In this document: in pieces, positions 48,940-58,006 of the stretch
Numbering within the stretch: position 1 is the first letter of the stretch
Layout: every line of letters starts with the position of its first letter
From: UBA1426 sp052034085
GTDB lineage: Bacteria > Bacillota > Clostridia > Peptostreptococcales > Anaerovoracaceae
Reading direction: 5' to 3'
Assembly (NCBI GenBank): GCA_052034085.1
Contig: JBPOJA010000011.1
Location: forward strand, 1-64,000
DNA: 64,000 bases
Notes under the pieces: generated by a model
What the model was told of the DNA's origin: nothing
Database searches by the model: none
Seen by the model: the letters and a program-made list of their open reading frames with translations, nothing else
Translations under genes and position numbers: made by a program

Positions 48940-50559
48940 ATGAAAACAGATTTTGGATTCAACTGTCCGGTGGATGTTAAAAAAGAAATAAATCCCCATC
49001 AAAACCTGCATTGGCAGGATGATTTTGAATTGATCATTGCACTGAAAGGCATCCTGAGCCTCAGTATTGGCTTTGAAAAATTTATTCTGAATCAGGGCGA
49101 TATCATGATAGTAAACAGCCTGGAATCACATTCATTCAGCTCGCTGGAAGAGGGTACAGAAATAATGCTGATTGAAATGAATAAAAGTGTTTGCCTTAAA
49201 ATCAATCCGTTTTTTTATGAATCTATTGCCATAGTCGACTATTCGGTAGGCTTTTTACAATTGCAGGAATGCAGGGAAAAAGTTACAAAGAGTATTGTGG
49301 CTTTATTGAAAGCTTTGCCACAGGAAACAGTAAAAGGTGAACCAGACAGGTATATGCTGAGGAAAATCAATCAGCGTCTGGAAGAGCTACTCCAAACCCT
49401 GTCTACGGTATACAGGCCAAAGATCATGAAGGGTGACGAGTTAGTCGTGGCTCCTGCCGAAAAAATTGAGTTATTGTACCGTATGATAGCCTATCTTTAT
49501 GAAAACTATAACAAAACTCCCAGCCTTGAGGATTTCTTGAAAGATGAGCATTACAGCCTCTATTACATGTCTCATGTAATAGTGGAAATCACAGGGACGT
49601 CATTTAGGGATTGGCTAACGTATGTGCGAGTTGAAGAATCAGAAAAGCTTTTACTTTCTACAAACATGCCCGTCAGCAGGGTGGCGAAAGAAGTGGGTTT
49701 TTCAAGTGTACGCTATTATAATGCCAACTTTAAAAAATGGTATGGGCTTACGCCCCTGGATTATAGAAGGTTGTATATGGACATTTTTAACGAGGGCCCT
49801 TCAAAACCGGGGAAGGAATATCTGGATGCAGAAAATTACCTTTTACAATATATGCAGGTGCAGGAAAATATGCCGGAAGAACGTGTTGTAAAAATCACTT
49901 TGGGCACCATTAATGATGCAACACATCCAGAGAAAATACCTGTAAAAGAGTGTGTAGTACAATTTGAGCAGTTGAAAAACAAATCCCGGTGGGAGCATTT
50001 GGATTGGGTTATTGAAGAATTGGGAATCGAGTCTATCAGGTTCATTAAGCAAAAAACATCTGACAAAAGGAAAGAAATCAAGGATAGGTTTAATCCTCTG
50101 GCCACATCCGTCTGCATCGATGATTTAATAACAGAGGATGGGCGCAAAACACCTGCTTTCTTTTATTATGAACTGCTTTCAAAGTTTGGAAATCGTGATG
50201 TGGAAATTACACCGTACAGCGTTGTTTCTAAAGAAGATGACGGAATACTTGCACTGATAATACATGGGGAGGAATTTTCACTTGAGCACGAAATGGATGT
50301 CTTTTTACTAAGCATAGATCAAATCCAGGGAAAGTATAAAATGACAACATATATGTGTGATCTCGATTTTTTTAAGAACGATACTTCCATAGTAGGTGAA
50401 GAAACCATTGGCTACCTTTGCCCTGAAGATTTCAAGGCAATTAACGCAATGCATGTGCCAATTGTAAAATATGAAGTGTTAGAATGTAATGGCACTTTTG
50501 AAATCAGGTTCAGACTGCTGGGGAACAGTTGCCTGTTGCTGGTAATGAAAAGAATTTGA
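48940..50559 (+). CDS. AraC-family regulator with a long C-terminal domain
   Basis: 539 residues. An N-terminal cupin-like sensor (about 15-85, with FILNQGDIMIVNSLESHSF) is followed by a linker and a double helix-turn-helix at about 180-285. The second, more conserved helix region is MPVSRVAKEVGFSSVRYYNANFKK, and GLTPLDYRR closes it. Another 240 residues follow. They resemble the beta-sandwich end of GH39-type enzymes, a fusion known in some Firmicute AraC proteins, but no catalytic motif is seen, and this is only a guess. GGAGGT precedes the ATG. It probably activates the divergent symporter. Confidence 0.82.
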   Translation: MKTDFGFNCPVDVKKEINPHQNLHWQDDFELIIALKGILSLSIGFEKFILNQGDIMIVNSLESHSFSSLEEGTEIMLIEMNKSVCLKINPFFYESIAIVDYSVGFLQLQECREKVTKSIVALLKALPQETVKGEPDRYMLRKINQRLEELLQTLSTVYRPKIMKGDELVVAPAEKIELLYRMIAYLYENYNKTPSLEDFLKDEHYSLYYMSHVIVEITGTSFRDWLTYVRVEESEKLLLSTNMPVSRVAKEVGFSSVRYYNANFKKWYGLTPLDYRRLYMDIFNEGPSKPGKEYLDAENYLLQYMQVQENMPEERVVKITLGTINDATHPEKIPVKECVVQFEQLKNKSRWEHLDWVIEELGIESIRFIKQKTSDKRKEIKDRFNPLATSVCIDDLITEDGRKTPAFFYYELLSKFGNRDVEITPYSVVSKEDDGILALIIHGEEFSLEHEMDVFLLSIDQIQGKYKMTTYMCDLDFFKNDTSIVGEETIGYLCPEDFKAINAMHVPIVKYEVLECNGTFEIRFRLLGNSCLLLVMKRI

Positions 50560-50569
50560 TACTAATTAA

Positions 50570-51775
50570 CTAAACTGGAAGGCTGATGTGTCCCTTCAAT
50601 GCGCTGGCGGCAGCTACAGCCGGGGATGCCAGATATATCTCGACCGTGGATGGGCCCATTCTTCCCAGAAAGTTTCTGTTGTTTGTGGCAACTATTCTCT
50701 CGTTTTCAGCCATTATTCCGCCGGCTCTGCCGCAACAAAGCCCGCAGCCCGGATGGCCTACTATTGCCCCTGCAGAAATCAGGCTGCTTAAATAGCCGGC
50801 CCGGGATGCCTCCAGATATACATCCCGGCTTGCCGGGGTGACAATAAGCCTCATACCGGGAGCTATTTTTTTGCCCTTTATAATTTCAGCCGCAACCTTC
50901 AAATCTTCCAGTCTTCCATTAGTACATGATCCGATGAAAACCTGATCTATGGGGAGTCCTTCCAGCTCTCTCGCAGTTTTAATTTTATCGACAGAAGGAG
51001 GACATGCTAAAACCGGTTCAAAATCAGAGGCTGAATAATTCATGGTTTTTAGATAACACGCATCCTCATCAGATTCCAGCTCAGGAATTCCGGTAGGGAA
51101 CAGGGCAACTTTTGCACCTGCTTCAACTGCCATATTGGCCATGGTCATTTTTGAGTCCATGCTCATTTCATCAATGGTATTACCGTGAAACTCCAGGGCC
51201 TTATAGTTTGCTCCGTCTGCGCCCAGGTTTCCTATAATGGTCAGAATCAGATCTTTGGACATAACATAATCTTTAAGCTTTCCATCGATGTTAATTCTTA
51301 TCGTCTCGGGAACTTTTATCCATAGTTGCCCGGTGCCAAGGATGCCTGCCATCTCGGTGTAACCTATGCCTGATGAGAATGCACCTATACTCCCATAGGT
51401 GGTGGTATGGGAATCTGTTCCGAAAACCAGATCCCCGGGATTTACGTAACCTTTTTCCACCATGAGCTGATGGCAGATACCATCGCTTCTGTGAACATTT
51501 ACAAGACCATATTTAGCTGCAAATTCATCGCCTATCTTAAAATGTCTTATATCTTCAATGCGGCTTGCCGGGACAAGATGATCATAAATCAGCACAACTT
51601 TTGAAGGGTTCCATACTTTTTTAAACCCCATCTCTTCAAATTTTGCGGCCACAAATGGTATGAAAACATCGTGGATCATAACACGGTCAACATTTACGGT
51701 TACTATATCTCCGGGTTTTAATTGCTTTAAGCCGGTGTTTTTTATCAGTATTTTTTCTGCTCTTGTGTATCCCAT
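50570..51775 (-). CDS. Aconitase-family large subunit (LeuC-like), copy 2
   Basis: 401 residues. It carries an iron-sulfur cluster and moves a hydroxyl group between neighbouring carbons of a branched malate-type acid. Landmarks: FGTDSHTTTYGSIGAFSSGIG, IGSCTNGRLEDLKVA (first cluster cysteine), and GHPGCGLCCGRAGG (the other two). Its short length and single-chain form fit the archaeal-type LeuC/homoaconitase branch. It begins directly after the stop of its small subunit. Candidate substrates are 3-isopropylmalate, homoaconitate, citramalate or 2,3-dimethylmalate; no gene here decides. Confidence 0.88.
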   Translation of the reverse strand: MGYTRAEKILIKNTGLKQLKPGDIVTVNVDRVMIHDVFIPFVAAKFEEMGFKKVWNPSKVVLIYDHLVPASRIEDIRHFKIGDEFAAKYGLVNVHRSDGICHQLMVEKGYVNPGDLVFGTDSHTTTYGSIGAFSSGIGYTEMAGILGTGQLWIKVPETIRINIDGKLKDYVMSKDLILTIIGNLGADGANYKALEFHGNTIDEMSMDSKMTMANMAVEAGAKVALFPTGIPELESDEDACYLKTMNYSASDFEPVLACPPSVDKIKTARELEGLPIDQVFIGSCTNGRLEDLKVAAEIIKGKKIAPGMRLIVTPASRDVYLEASRAGYLSSLISAGAIVGHPGCGLCCGRAGGIMAENERIVATNNRNFLGRMGPSTVEIYLASPAVAAASALKGHISLPV

Positions 51776-52264
51776 TTATTTCACCTTGTTCTTTAATTTC
51801 ATCGCTTCCACCAAACCACCTGCGCTGATAATGTCAGCGAGGTTTTCAGGAAGGGGAGGGATGGGATATTTTTTCCCGTTATGTTCGAGATATTCATTTT
51901 CTGAAAGGGTAATCGAATCGCCTTCTTTAACAAGATCAGGCAGGTCCTTATGCTCAATGAGCAAAAGTCCGTTGTTAAAGGCATTCCGATAAAATATTCT
52001 GGCAAAAGATTTCGCCAAGACAAAGCTGACTCCCAGTGCCTTTATTATTTCTGGCGCCTGTTCACGGGATGAGCCGCAGCCGAAATTGCTGCCGGCGACA
52101 ATTATGTCACCAGGCTGAATTTTCCGGGCAAGGCCGGTACCCAAAGGGGAAAAAGCATGTTCCTTCATTTCTTCTATGCTCTTTAATGCAAGGTATTCTG
52201 TGGGAATTATTATATCCGTATCTATATCGTTACCTAAAACAAAGACTTTTCCGGTTACAGTCAT
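51776..52264 (-). CDS. Aconitase-family small subunit (LeuD-like), copy 2
   Basis: 162 residues, the swivel domain that completes the active site. DTDIIIPTEYLALKSIEEM opens the chain. The substrate loop is GSNFGCGSSREQAPEIIKAL, and SFARIFYRNAFNNGLLL follows, typical of the two-subunit HACN/LeuD branch. Its large subunit begins on the next base downstream. GGAGAATACTC precedes the ATG. Confidence 0.9.
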   Translation of the reverse strand: MTVTGKVFVLGNDIDTDIIIPTEYLALKSIEEMKEHAFSPLGTGLARKIQPGDIIVAGSNFGCGSSREQAPEIIKALGVSFVLAKSFARIFYRNAFNNGLLLIEHKDLPDLVKEGDSITLSENEYLEHNGKKYPIPPLPENLADIISAGGLVEAMKLKNKVK

Positions 52265-52311
52265 GAGTATTCTCCTGTTTAATTATTTTTAATTGATCAA
52301 TTAGCAGCATA

Positions 52312-53556
52312 TCAATAAGCGGTTACTATTTCGCCTGCAATGGCTGAGGCTGCAGTAGTGGCGGCAGAAGCCAGATAAACCTGTGAATCCTTATGTCCGG
52401 CTCTGCCTTTAAAATTCCTAGTGCCCGTGGAAATCAGTACTTCCCCCTGGCCTATGACTCCCTGACAGCTGCCCCAGCAGACGCTGCAGTTGGAATTGAC
52501 CACCATGGCTCCGGCATTCATAAATATATCAATTAAGCCTTCTTCCAAAGCTTTGAGATAAACCTCGTTGGAAGAAGGAGCGATAATCAGCCGCACAGCG
52601 TGTTTAATTTTTTGACCTTTCAGCACCAGGGCAGCCAGTCTCAAGTCTTCGAGACCGCCGCTGTTACAGGAGCCTATAAAGGCCTGGTCAATTTTAACTC
52701 TGCCAATACTTGATACAGGCACCACATCATCAACATTATGGGGTCTTGCAACGACAGGTTTTATTTTGGACAGGTCAAAAATGTATTCTTTTTCAAAGTT
52801 TGCATCTTTGTCGCTTTCAAAGACATATTTCGGAGTTCTGTTTCTTTTTTCCTGATAGTCCAGAGCTTTCTGATCAGGCATAAATATGCCGGTTTTTGCA
52901 CCTGCTTCCACTGCCATATTTGCCATGGTCATACGTTCACTGACAGACATGGCAGAAGCGGCTTCTCCCGTAAATTCCATAGTCTTATAAGTTGCACCGG
53001 CAGCGCCGATTTCACCGATAATGCTGAGTATCAGGTCTCTGGCATAGACACCTTTTTGGAATTCGCCTTCCAGACGGAACTTAAGGGTTTCCGGTACCAT
53101 AACCCATGATTTGCCTGTAACCATGGCGTAAAGAAAATCCGTGTTGCCTACACCTGTCCCGAAAGCGCCTAAGGCTCCATAAGAGCAGGTATGTGAGTCG
53201 GCTCCCAAAATCAATTCTCCGGAACGAACAAAATCTTCCATCATAATCTGATGGCATACTCCCTGACCTTCATATAATATAATCCCGTGTTCTGCTGCAA
53301 AATCCCGCATTTTTTTATGCGCTGCAGCGGTTTCAGGGCTGTCAGACGGGACGTTGTGATCGATAATAAATACTAGTTTATCCGTGTCTGCAATGGGAGG
53401 GCTGTTCAGCAGGTTTTTATACATATCCACTGTAAGGTGGGTAGTGCCGTCATTGCTCATAAGCCTGTCAACACTGACAGTTAAAATCTCGCCGGCTTTT
53501 GCCTTTTTCTGTCCGGCTGCAGCGGCAAGTATTTTTTCGCTGATTGTCATTGACAT
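52312..53556 (-). CDS. Aconitase-family large subunit (LeuC-like), copy 1
   Basis: 414 residues. Landmarks: LGADSHTCSYGALGAFGTGVG, IGSCNSGGLEDLRLA (first cluster cysteine) and NSNCSVCWGSCQGV (the other two). It differs clearly from copy 2 (GSCNSGG versus GSCTNGR, CSVCWG versus CGLCCG), so the two pairs likely have different substrates and are not recent duplicates. Its start codon shares one base with the small subunit's stop (TAATG). An ATG at 53550 is an alternative. Confidence 0.88.
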   Translation of the reverse strand: MSMTISEKILAAAAGQKKAKAGEILTVSVDRLMSNDGTTHLTVDMYKNLLNSPPIADTDKLVFIIDHNVPSDSPETAAAHKKMRDFAAEHGIILYEGQGVCHQIMMEDFVRSGELILGADSHTCSYGALGAFGTGVGNTDFLYAMVTGKSWVMVPETLKFRLEGEFQKGVYARDLILSIIGEIGAAGATYKTMEFTGEAASAMSVSERMTMANMAVEAGAKTGIFMPDQKALDYQEKRNRTPKYVFESDKDANFEKEYIFDLSKIKPVVARPHNVDDVVPVSSIGRVKIDQAFIGSCNSGGLEDLRLAALVLKGQKIKHAVRLIIAPSSNEVYLKALEEGLIDIFMNAGAMVVNSNCSVCWGSCQGVIGQGEVLISTGTRNFKGRAGHKDSQVYLASAATTAASAIAGEIVTAY

Positions 53557-54038
53557 TATTCAGACACCTCCTTTTTAAGAAGCTCCAGCAGTCCGCCGCT
53601 GTCCAGAATGTCCTGCATGTATTCCGGCAGCCTTGTGCAGGGCAGTTCCATGTTATCTGCATAAATCAGGCCTTTTTCAAGGTCAAGTTCTATTTCGTCA
53701 TCCTGCTTAATATATTTGTGGACGTCTTTTGAAATTATCACCGGGAGGCCGATGTTAATGGAATTTCTGAAGAAAATTCTGGCAAAGGAATCTGCAACAA
53801 TGGCTCTGACCCCCAATGCTTTTAGTATGCGGGGAGCCTGTTCCCGCGAGGAGCCGCATCCGAAATTATTGCCTGCCACCACTATATCGCCGGGTTTGAC
53901 ATCGTCTGCAAAATTATCCATGAGAGGCTCAAATGCGTGGGATTTCATATCTTCAATCGAGGGAAGCAAAAGGTACTGAGAAGGTATGATCTGGTCCGTA
54001 TCCACATTGTCGCCGAATTTAAAAACTCTTGATTTCAT
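53556..54038 (-). CDS. Aconitase-family small subunit (LeuD-like), copy 1
   Basis: 160 residues. GDNVDTDQIIPSQYLLLPSI, then GNNFGCGSSREQAPRILKAL, then SFARIFFRNSINIGLPVI. The DTDQIIP and REQAP motifs mark a LeuD/HACN small subunit. It is the first gene of the four-gene minus-strand run small-large-small-large and has its own promoter. AAAGGATC precedes the ATG. Confidence 0.9.
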   Translation of the reverse strand: MKSRVFKFGDNVDTDQIIPSQYLLLPSIEDMKSHAFEPLMDNFADDVKPGDIVVAGNNFGCGSSREQAPRILKALGVRAIVADSFARIFFRNSINIGLPVIISKDVHKYIKQDDEIELDLEKGLIYADNMELPCTRLPEYMQDILDSGGLLELLKKEVSE

Positions 54039-54072
54039 TGCTTGATCCTTTCGATTTCTGAAACTTTTATAG

Positions 54073-54100
54073 ATTATATACTAAGAAGGCATTCTTTCAA
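54073..54100 (-). promoter_or_regulatory. Promoter of the doubled LeuCD-like operon
   Basis: On the minus strand: TTGAAA (54100-54095), 16-bp spacer, TATAAT (54078-54073). The -35 hexamer falls in the loop and inner stem of the upstream gene's terminator hairpin. Confidence 0.65.
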
Positions 54101-54115
54101 AGAGAAAGAATGCCT
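54087..54115 (-). terminator. Stem-loop after the sulfur-redox flavoprotein gene
   Basis: AGGCATTCTTT (54087-54097) pairs with AAAGAATGCCT (54105-54115) over 11 bp, with a 7-nt loop. The minus-strand tail TTCTTAG is a weak T tract. Confidence 0.65.
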
Positions 54116-54144
54116 CGCAGTAAAATTATTTTTTGCGGCTTTTC

Positions 54145-56559
54145 TTAAATAAACAGTGACATGTCGGATTCTTCCGCATGGGCAAGCATGGCTGCGGCTC
54201 CGCCCATTTTGACGCCGTCTATCAGTTCTTCAATTTTCAGTCCCATGACATCCATGCTCATGGCACAGGCCACCAGTTCAACACCGTTTGCAATTGAAGC
54301 CTTTATCAGGTCCTCAAGTGAATCTACATTTTTATTTTTCATGACTCCCCTGATCATTTTCGCACCCATGCCTCCCATGTTCATTTTAGAAAGGGGAAGT
54401 TTTCCTGAGCCCTTTGGCATCATCATGGAAAACATTCTGCTCATGAAATCCTTTTTAACAGGTACATTTTCAGGCTTTCTCAGGATGTTCAATCCCCAGA
54501 AAGTAAAGAACATGCTTACTTTGCGGCCCATGGATGCTGCAGCGTTTGCGATTATGAAGGAGGCAATGGCCTTGTCCAGGTCACCTGAAAATACGATAAT
54601 GTTCTTGCCGTCGCTGTCGTTCTGTCTTTTTACAGGAGCCGTTCCTGGTGCCTGACCCTTAGAAATCAAGGCGGTTATTATTCCTTTTTCTGAATTCAAA
54701 CCGAGGAAAGTGTTTCCGGTGCGTTTGGACCAGGCTTCGATATCTGTCCCGAAAGCAGGGTCGCTGCTTTTAATTTCAATAATATCTCCATCCTGGGCTG
54801 TTGCCAGAGTGTCAGCCACTTTCATGATGGGACCGGGGCATTGCATCCCGCATGTATTTAAATGGATATTGGCGCTGATATTGTCAAGGTCCATATTTTC
54901 CGTAGTAGACAGGTTGGGCTTGAAAATGCTGGTATATAATCTATATCCGCCTGCCAGATTTTTAACTGTATAACCCATCTGTGCCAGCATTCTGGCTACC
55001 GCATATCCTTTCAGGCCTATCTGGCATACCATGTAGATTGGTTTGTTAATGTCCAGCTTATCCAGGTTTTTCCTGACTTCGCCCTCGGGAATGTTTATAA
55101 AGCCTTCCGCATGGTCCAGGTCATAACTGGCCTTAGCTCTAATGTCCAAAAGGGTGACACTTCCGTCTCTGGGCAGACTGTCCACCTCGTCCCACTGGAA
55201 GAAGTGAACTTTATCTCTGAGAATATTTTCTGCAACATAAGCTGCCATATTTACAGGATCCTTGGCTGAGTTGTAGGGAGGAGCATAGGCAAGTTCCAGT
55301 TCAGTCATATCGAATACCGTCATATTCGCCCTGATAGCCGTTGCAATAACATCAATACGCTTGTCAACCCCGTCAAAACCCACTATCTGTGCCCCAAGAA
55401 CTTTGCCGTCAGGTTTCTGGAAAAGTAACTTAATATGCATATTCAGGGCGCCTGGATAGTAGGGGGCATGTGCTGCAAACCATACATAGGATTTATCATA
55501 ATCCATGCCAAGGGATTTTATTTTTGCTTCGGTAAGGCCGACAGTACCGACTGTAAGGTCAAATACTCTTAAGATTCCTGTCCCCTGAGTTCCTTTGTAG
55601 CTTGTATTGATTCCGCTGAGGTGGTCGGCAACCGCTCTGGCCTGTTTATTGGCCGGTCCTGCCAGGGGAATATAGCTTTTGGTTTTAGTGATATAATCAA
55701 CGATTTCCGTAACGTCGCCCACAGCATAGATGTCAGGATCGTCAGTCAGCTGATATTCGTCTGTAATCACCGCACCTCTTTCATTAACAGAAAGTCCGGC
55801 ATCCACAGCCAGGTTGCTTTCAGGGCGCACGCCTACTGACAGAACAACCATATCTGTGAAAATATCTTCTTCGCCCAGATTGACTCTTAATTCGCCGTTT
55901 TCTTCGTAAATTCCTTTAACACCGGTCTTCAATAACAGCTTAACACCCTTTTGACGAATATGGTTGTGCACATCGGCAGCCATGTCAAAGTCCAAAGGAG
56001 CTATTACATGATCTAAAAACTCAACTACTGTTACTTCAAGGCCTGCCTCATGCAGGTTTTCTGCCATTTCAATGCCTATATAACCACCGCCGACTACAAC
56101 GGCTCTTTTCGGCTGTTTCTCATTCATATAATTCTTAATGGCTAAGGTGTCCGGAATATTTCTTAAAGTAAAAACTCTGTCCAGGTCAGCTCCGGGAAAG
56201 TTTGGTCTTATGGGTGCTGCGCCCGGCGCAAGAACGAGTTTGTCATAGCTTTCCTGATAGATTTTTCCGGTTTGGACATTTTTCACGTCTACGGTTTTTG
56301 TTTCTCTGTTGATCTTCACGACTTCGTTGAAAGTTCTGATGTCGATATTAAATCTTTCATTGAAGCTTTCGGGTGTCTGAACAGTCAGGTCAGCTTTGTC
56401 AGTGATTTCGTCTCCTATATAATAGGGAAGGCCACAGTTGGCAAAGGAAATATACTCTCCTCTTTCAAACATGATAATTTCGGCATCTTCCTGCAGTCTC
56501 CTCAGCCTGGCAGCCACTGTGGCACCGCCTGCTACGCCTCCTACAATTATTACTTTCAT
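54145..56559 (-). CDS. CoA-disulfide-reductase-like flavoprotein fused to rhodanese, TusA and DsrE-like domains
   Basis: 804 residues from the ATG at 56559 (GAGGAGGAAAA upstream); an in-frame codon at 56613 would add 18 atypical residues. Domains in order: FAD/NAD(P) disulfide oxidoreductase (1 to about 450, GGVAGGATVAARLRR, catalytic Cys42 in SFANCGLPYYIG); rhodanese (about 465-545, DIRAKASYDLDHAEGFINIP, Cys512); TusA (about 565-640, Cys574 in CGMQCPGPIM); a DsrE-like domain (about 660-804). All sulfur-handling cysteines are present. It likely reduces CoA or protein persulfides and passes sulfur along the chain. The Crp/Fnr gene is divergent and probably controls it. Confidence 0.92.
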   Translation of the reverse strand: MKVIIVGGVAGGATVAARLRRLQEDAEIIMFERGEYISFANCGLPYYIGDEITDKADLTVQTPESFNERFNIDIRTFNEVVKINRETKTVDVKNVQTGKIYQESYDKLVLAPGAAPIRPNFPGADLDRVFTLRNIPDTLAIKNYMNEKQPKRAVVVGGGYIGIEMAENLHEAGLEVTVVEFLDHVIAPLDFDMAADVHNHIRQKGVKLLLKTGVKGIYEENGELRVNLGEEDIFTDMVVLSVGVRPESNLAVDAGLSVNERGAVITDEYQLTDDPDIYAVGDVTEIVDYITKTKSYIPLAGPANKQARAVADHLSGINTSYKGTQGTGILRVFDLTVGTVGLTEAKIKSLGMDYDKSYVWFAAHAPYYPGALNMHIKLLFQKPDGKVLGAQIVGFDGVDKRIDVIATAIRANMTVFDMTELELAYAPPYNSAKDPVNMAAYVAENILRDKVHFFQWDEVDSLPRDGSVTLLDIRAKASYDLDHAEGFINIPEGEVRKNLDKLDINKPIYMVCQIGLKGYAVARMLAQMGYTVKNLAGGYRLYTSIFKPNLSTTENMDLDNISANIHLNTCGMQCPGPIMKVADTLATAQDGDIIEIKSSDPAFGTDIEAWSKRTGNTFLGLNSEKGIITALISKGQAPGTAPVKRQNDSDGKNIIVFSGDLDKAIASFIIANAAASMGRKVSMFFTFWGLNILRKPENVPVKKDFMSRMFSMMMPKGSGKLPLSKMNMGGMGAKMIRGVMKNKNVDSLEDLIKASIANGVELVACAMSMDVMGLKIEELIDGVKMGGAAAMLAHAEESDMSLFI

Positions 56560-56640
56560 CTTTATATTTTCCTCCTCGGCAAAATGATACGTTATTTCTT
56601 TAACAATACCCATATGTTAACACAATAAAAACTTGCTTCT

Positions 56641-56694
56641 GTGATTAAGTCACCGATTGCGAACAGCTGTCGAATATGTCATAATCAGACATAT
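56641..56694. promoter_or_regulatory. Divergent control region with two palindromes and the Crp/Fnr gene promoter
   Basis: GTGA-TTAAG-TCAC at 56641-56653 resembles a Crp-family half-site pair. TTGCGA (56657-56662), 17-bp spacer and CATAAT (56680-56685) make a sigma-A promoter for the regulator gene. ATATGTC-ATAATCA-GACATAT (56674-56694) is a perfect inverted repeat over the -10, a candidate autoregulatory operator. Confidence 0.55.
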
Positions 56695-56708
56695 AGACGG
56701 AGGAATAT

Positions 56709-57380
56709 ATGGAGGCCAATTTGAAGGACGAAATACTGGAGATGCTGCCATTCTGGCTGTCTTTGAACGAAACACTGAAGGATCTTGTTAGGGAAACCTG
56801 CTCAATCGAAAAATTAAGGACAGGGACGGTATTAAAGGGCGGGGAAGGCTCGGTTGAAGGTCTGCTTATGGTAACAAAGGGGCAGATAAGAGCCTATATG
56901 ATTTCACAGTCAGAAAAGGAATTGACCCTTTATCGCTTATTGGACAGAGACATATGTATTTTTTCATCGTCCTGTATGATTAAGGGCAATAATATGGACA
57001 TCTTCATTGAAGCCGAAAAGGATACAGAAGTATTGCTTTTACCTTCAGCATCATATCGCAAACTTCTGAACAATTCCATTATTGTTTCGGACTTTACCAA
57101 CAGGCTCATTTCAGAAAGATTCTCCCAGGTAATGACAGTTATGGAACAGGCCATTTTTTCCTCTTTTGAGAGGAGACTGGCACAATTTTTAACTGAACAG
57201 GCAAATATTGAAGAAAGTAATTCTTTGGCTATTACCCATGAGGCATTGGCCAGACACCTTGGTACAGCCAGAGAAGTGGTAACCCGGAAATTAAAAGAGT
57301 TTGCAAAAGAAGGAATAATAGAAATGGGCAGGGGAAGCATACTCATAAAAGATATACAAAAGTTGCGGAATATAGGTTGA
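56709..57380 (+). CDS. Crp/Fnr-family regulator
   Basis: 223 residues. An N-terminal cyclic-nucleotide-binding-type beta barrel (about 15-125) is followed by a dimer helix and a winged helix-turn-helix (about 165-215) with ITHEALARHLGTAREVVTRKLKEF. It has no N-terminal cysteine cluster like Fnr, but CIFSSSCMI in the barrel has a cysteine pair that could sense redox or persulfide. Pairing with the divergent sulfur-redox flavoprotein is known in Clostridia. GGAGGAATAT precedes the ATG. Confidence 0.88.
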   Translation: MEANLKDEILEMLPFWLSLNETLKDLVRETCSIEKLRTGTVLKGGEGSVEGLLMVTKGQIRAYMISQSEKELTLYRLLDRDICIFSSSCMIKGNNMDIFIEAEKDTEVLLLPSASYRKLLNNSIIVSDFTNRLISERFSQVMTVMEQAIFSSFERRLAQFLTEQANIEESNSLAITHEALARHLGTAREVVTRKLKEFAKEGIIEMGRGSILIKDIQKLRNIG

Positions 57381-57430
57381 CTGTTGTATACTATGCATAA
57401 GATATTGCCCATATTGCAAGGGAGGGTTAT

Positions 57431-57973
57431 ATGGAATCTGCCAATCTGTCAATCAGAGCATCAACCATTTCCGATTGCGGGTTTTTCGCCGAATGGGAGT
57501 CAAGGGAGGATATACAGGCCTGTTTTACCATGCCCAAAGACCGCAATTATGAAGACGTTGTCAGGGAACTGATACTCCGTGAAAAAGAGGAGGACAAGCT
57601 GCAGTTTACCATAGTGGACAGGTTAAGTGAAAAACCAATCGGTAGAATATATATCAGTCACTTAGATAAAGAAACTGATTCTCTGGATATAACCAGAATT
57701 TACATAGGTGATGACAACTATAAAGGAAGGGGCCTGGGCAGGGAAGCCATGTGTCTGCTTCTGGATTATTGTTTCATACATCTGCATATGGAAAGAATAA
57801 CTCTGGATCATCTTACGGCCAACGAAGCGGGCGGGAAATTCTTCGAAAAACTTGGTTTCACCTATGAAGGAATCCTTAGAAATGCAGGCAAAAAAGAAGG
57901 CCGCTATGTGGATTTCCATCTGATGTCCATGCTCAGGTCTGAGTACTTTGAGAAACTGCGAAATAACCTGTAG
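57431..57973 (+). CDS. GNAT-family N-acetyltransferase (RimJ/RimL-like)
   Basis: 180 residues. The acetyl-CoA-binding region reads IYIGDDNYKGRGLGREAMCLLLDY, and the late DHLTANEAGGKFFEKLGFTYEGILRN is typical of RimJ/RimL acetyltransferases that act on N-termini or small amines. GGGAGGG lies just upstream. It sits between the Crp/Fnr gene (50 bp) and glgB (33 bp). The substrate is unknown. Confidence 0.88.
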   Translation: MESANLSIRASTISDCGFFAEWESREDIQACFTMPKDRNYEDVVRELILREKEEDKLQFTIVDRLSEKPIGRIYISHLDKETDSLDITRIYIGDDNYKGRGLGREAMCLLLDYCFIHLHMERITLDHLTANEAGGKFFEKLGFTYEGILRNAGKKEGRYVDFHLMSMLRSEYFEKLRNNL

Positions 57974-58006
57974 AATAAGTTTAACCGCAGATGAAAAGAG
58001 GTTATT

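Noticed and set aside
50570..54038. Gene symbols leuC and leuD
   Set aside because: Two diverged pairs and no other leucine gene nearby make the substrate uncertain.
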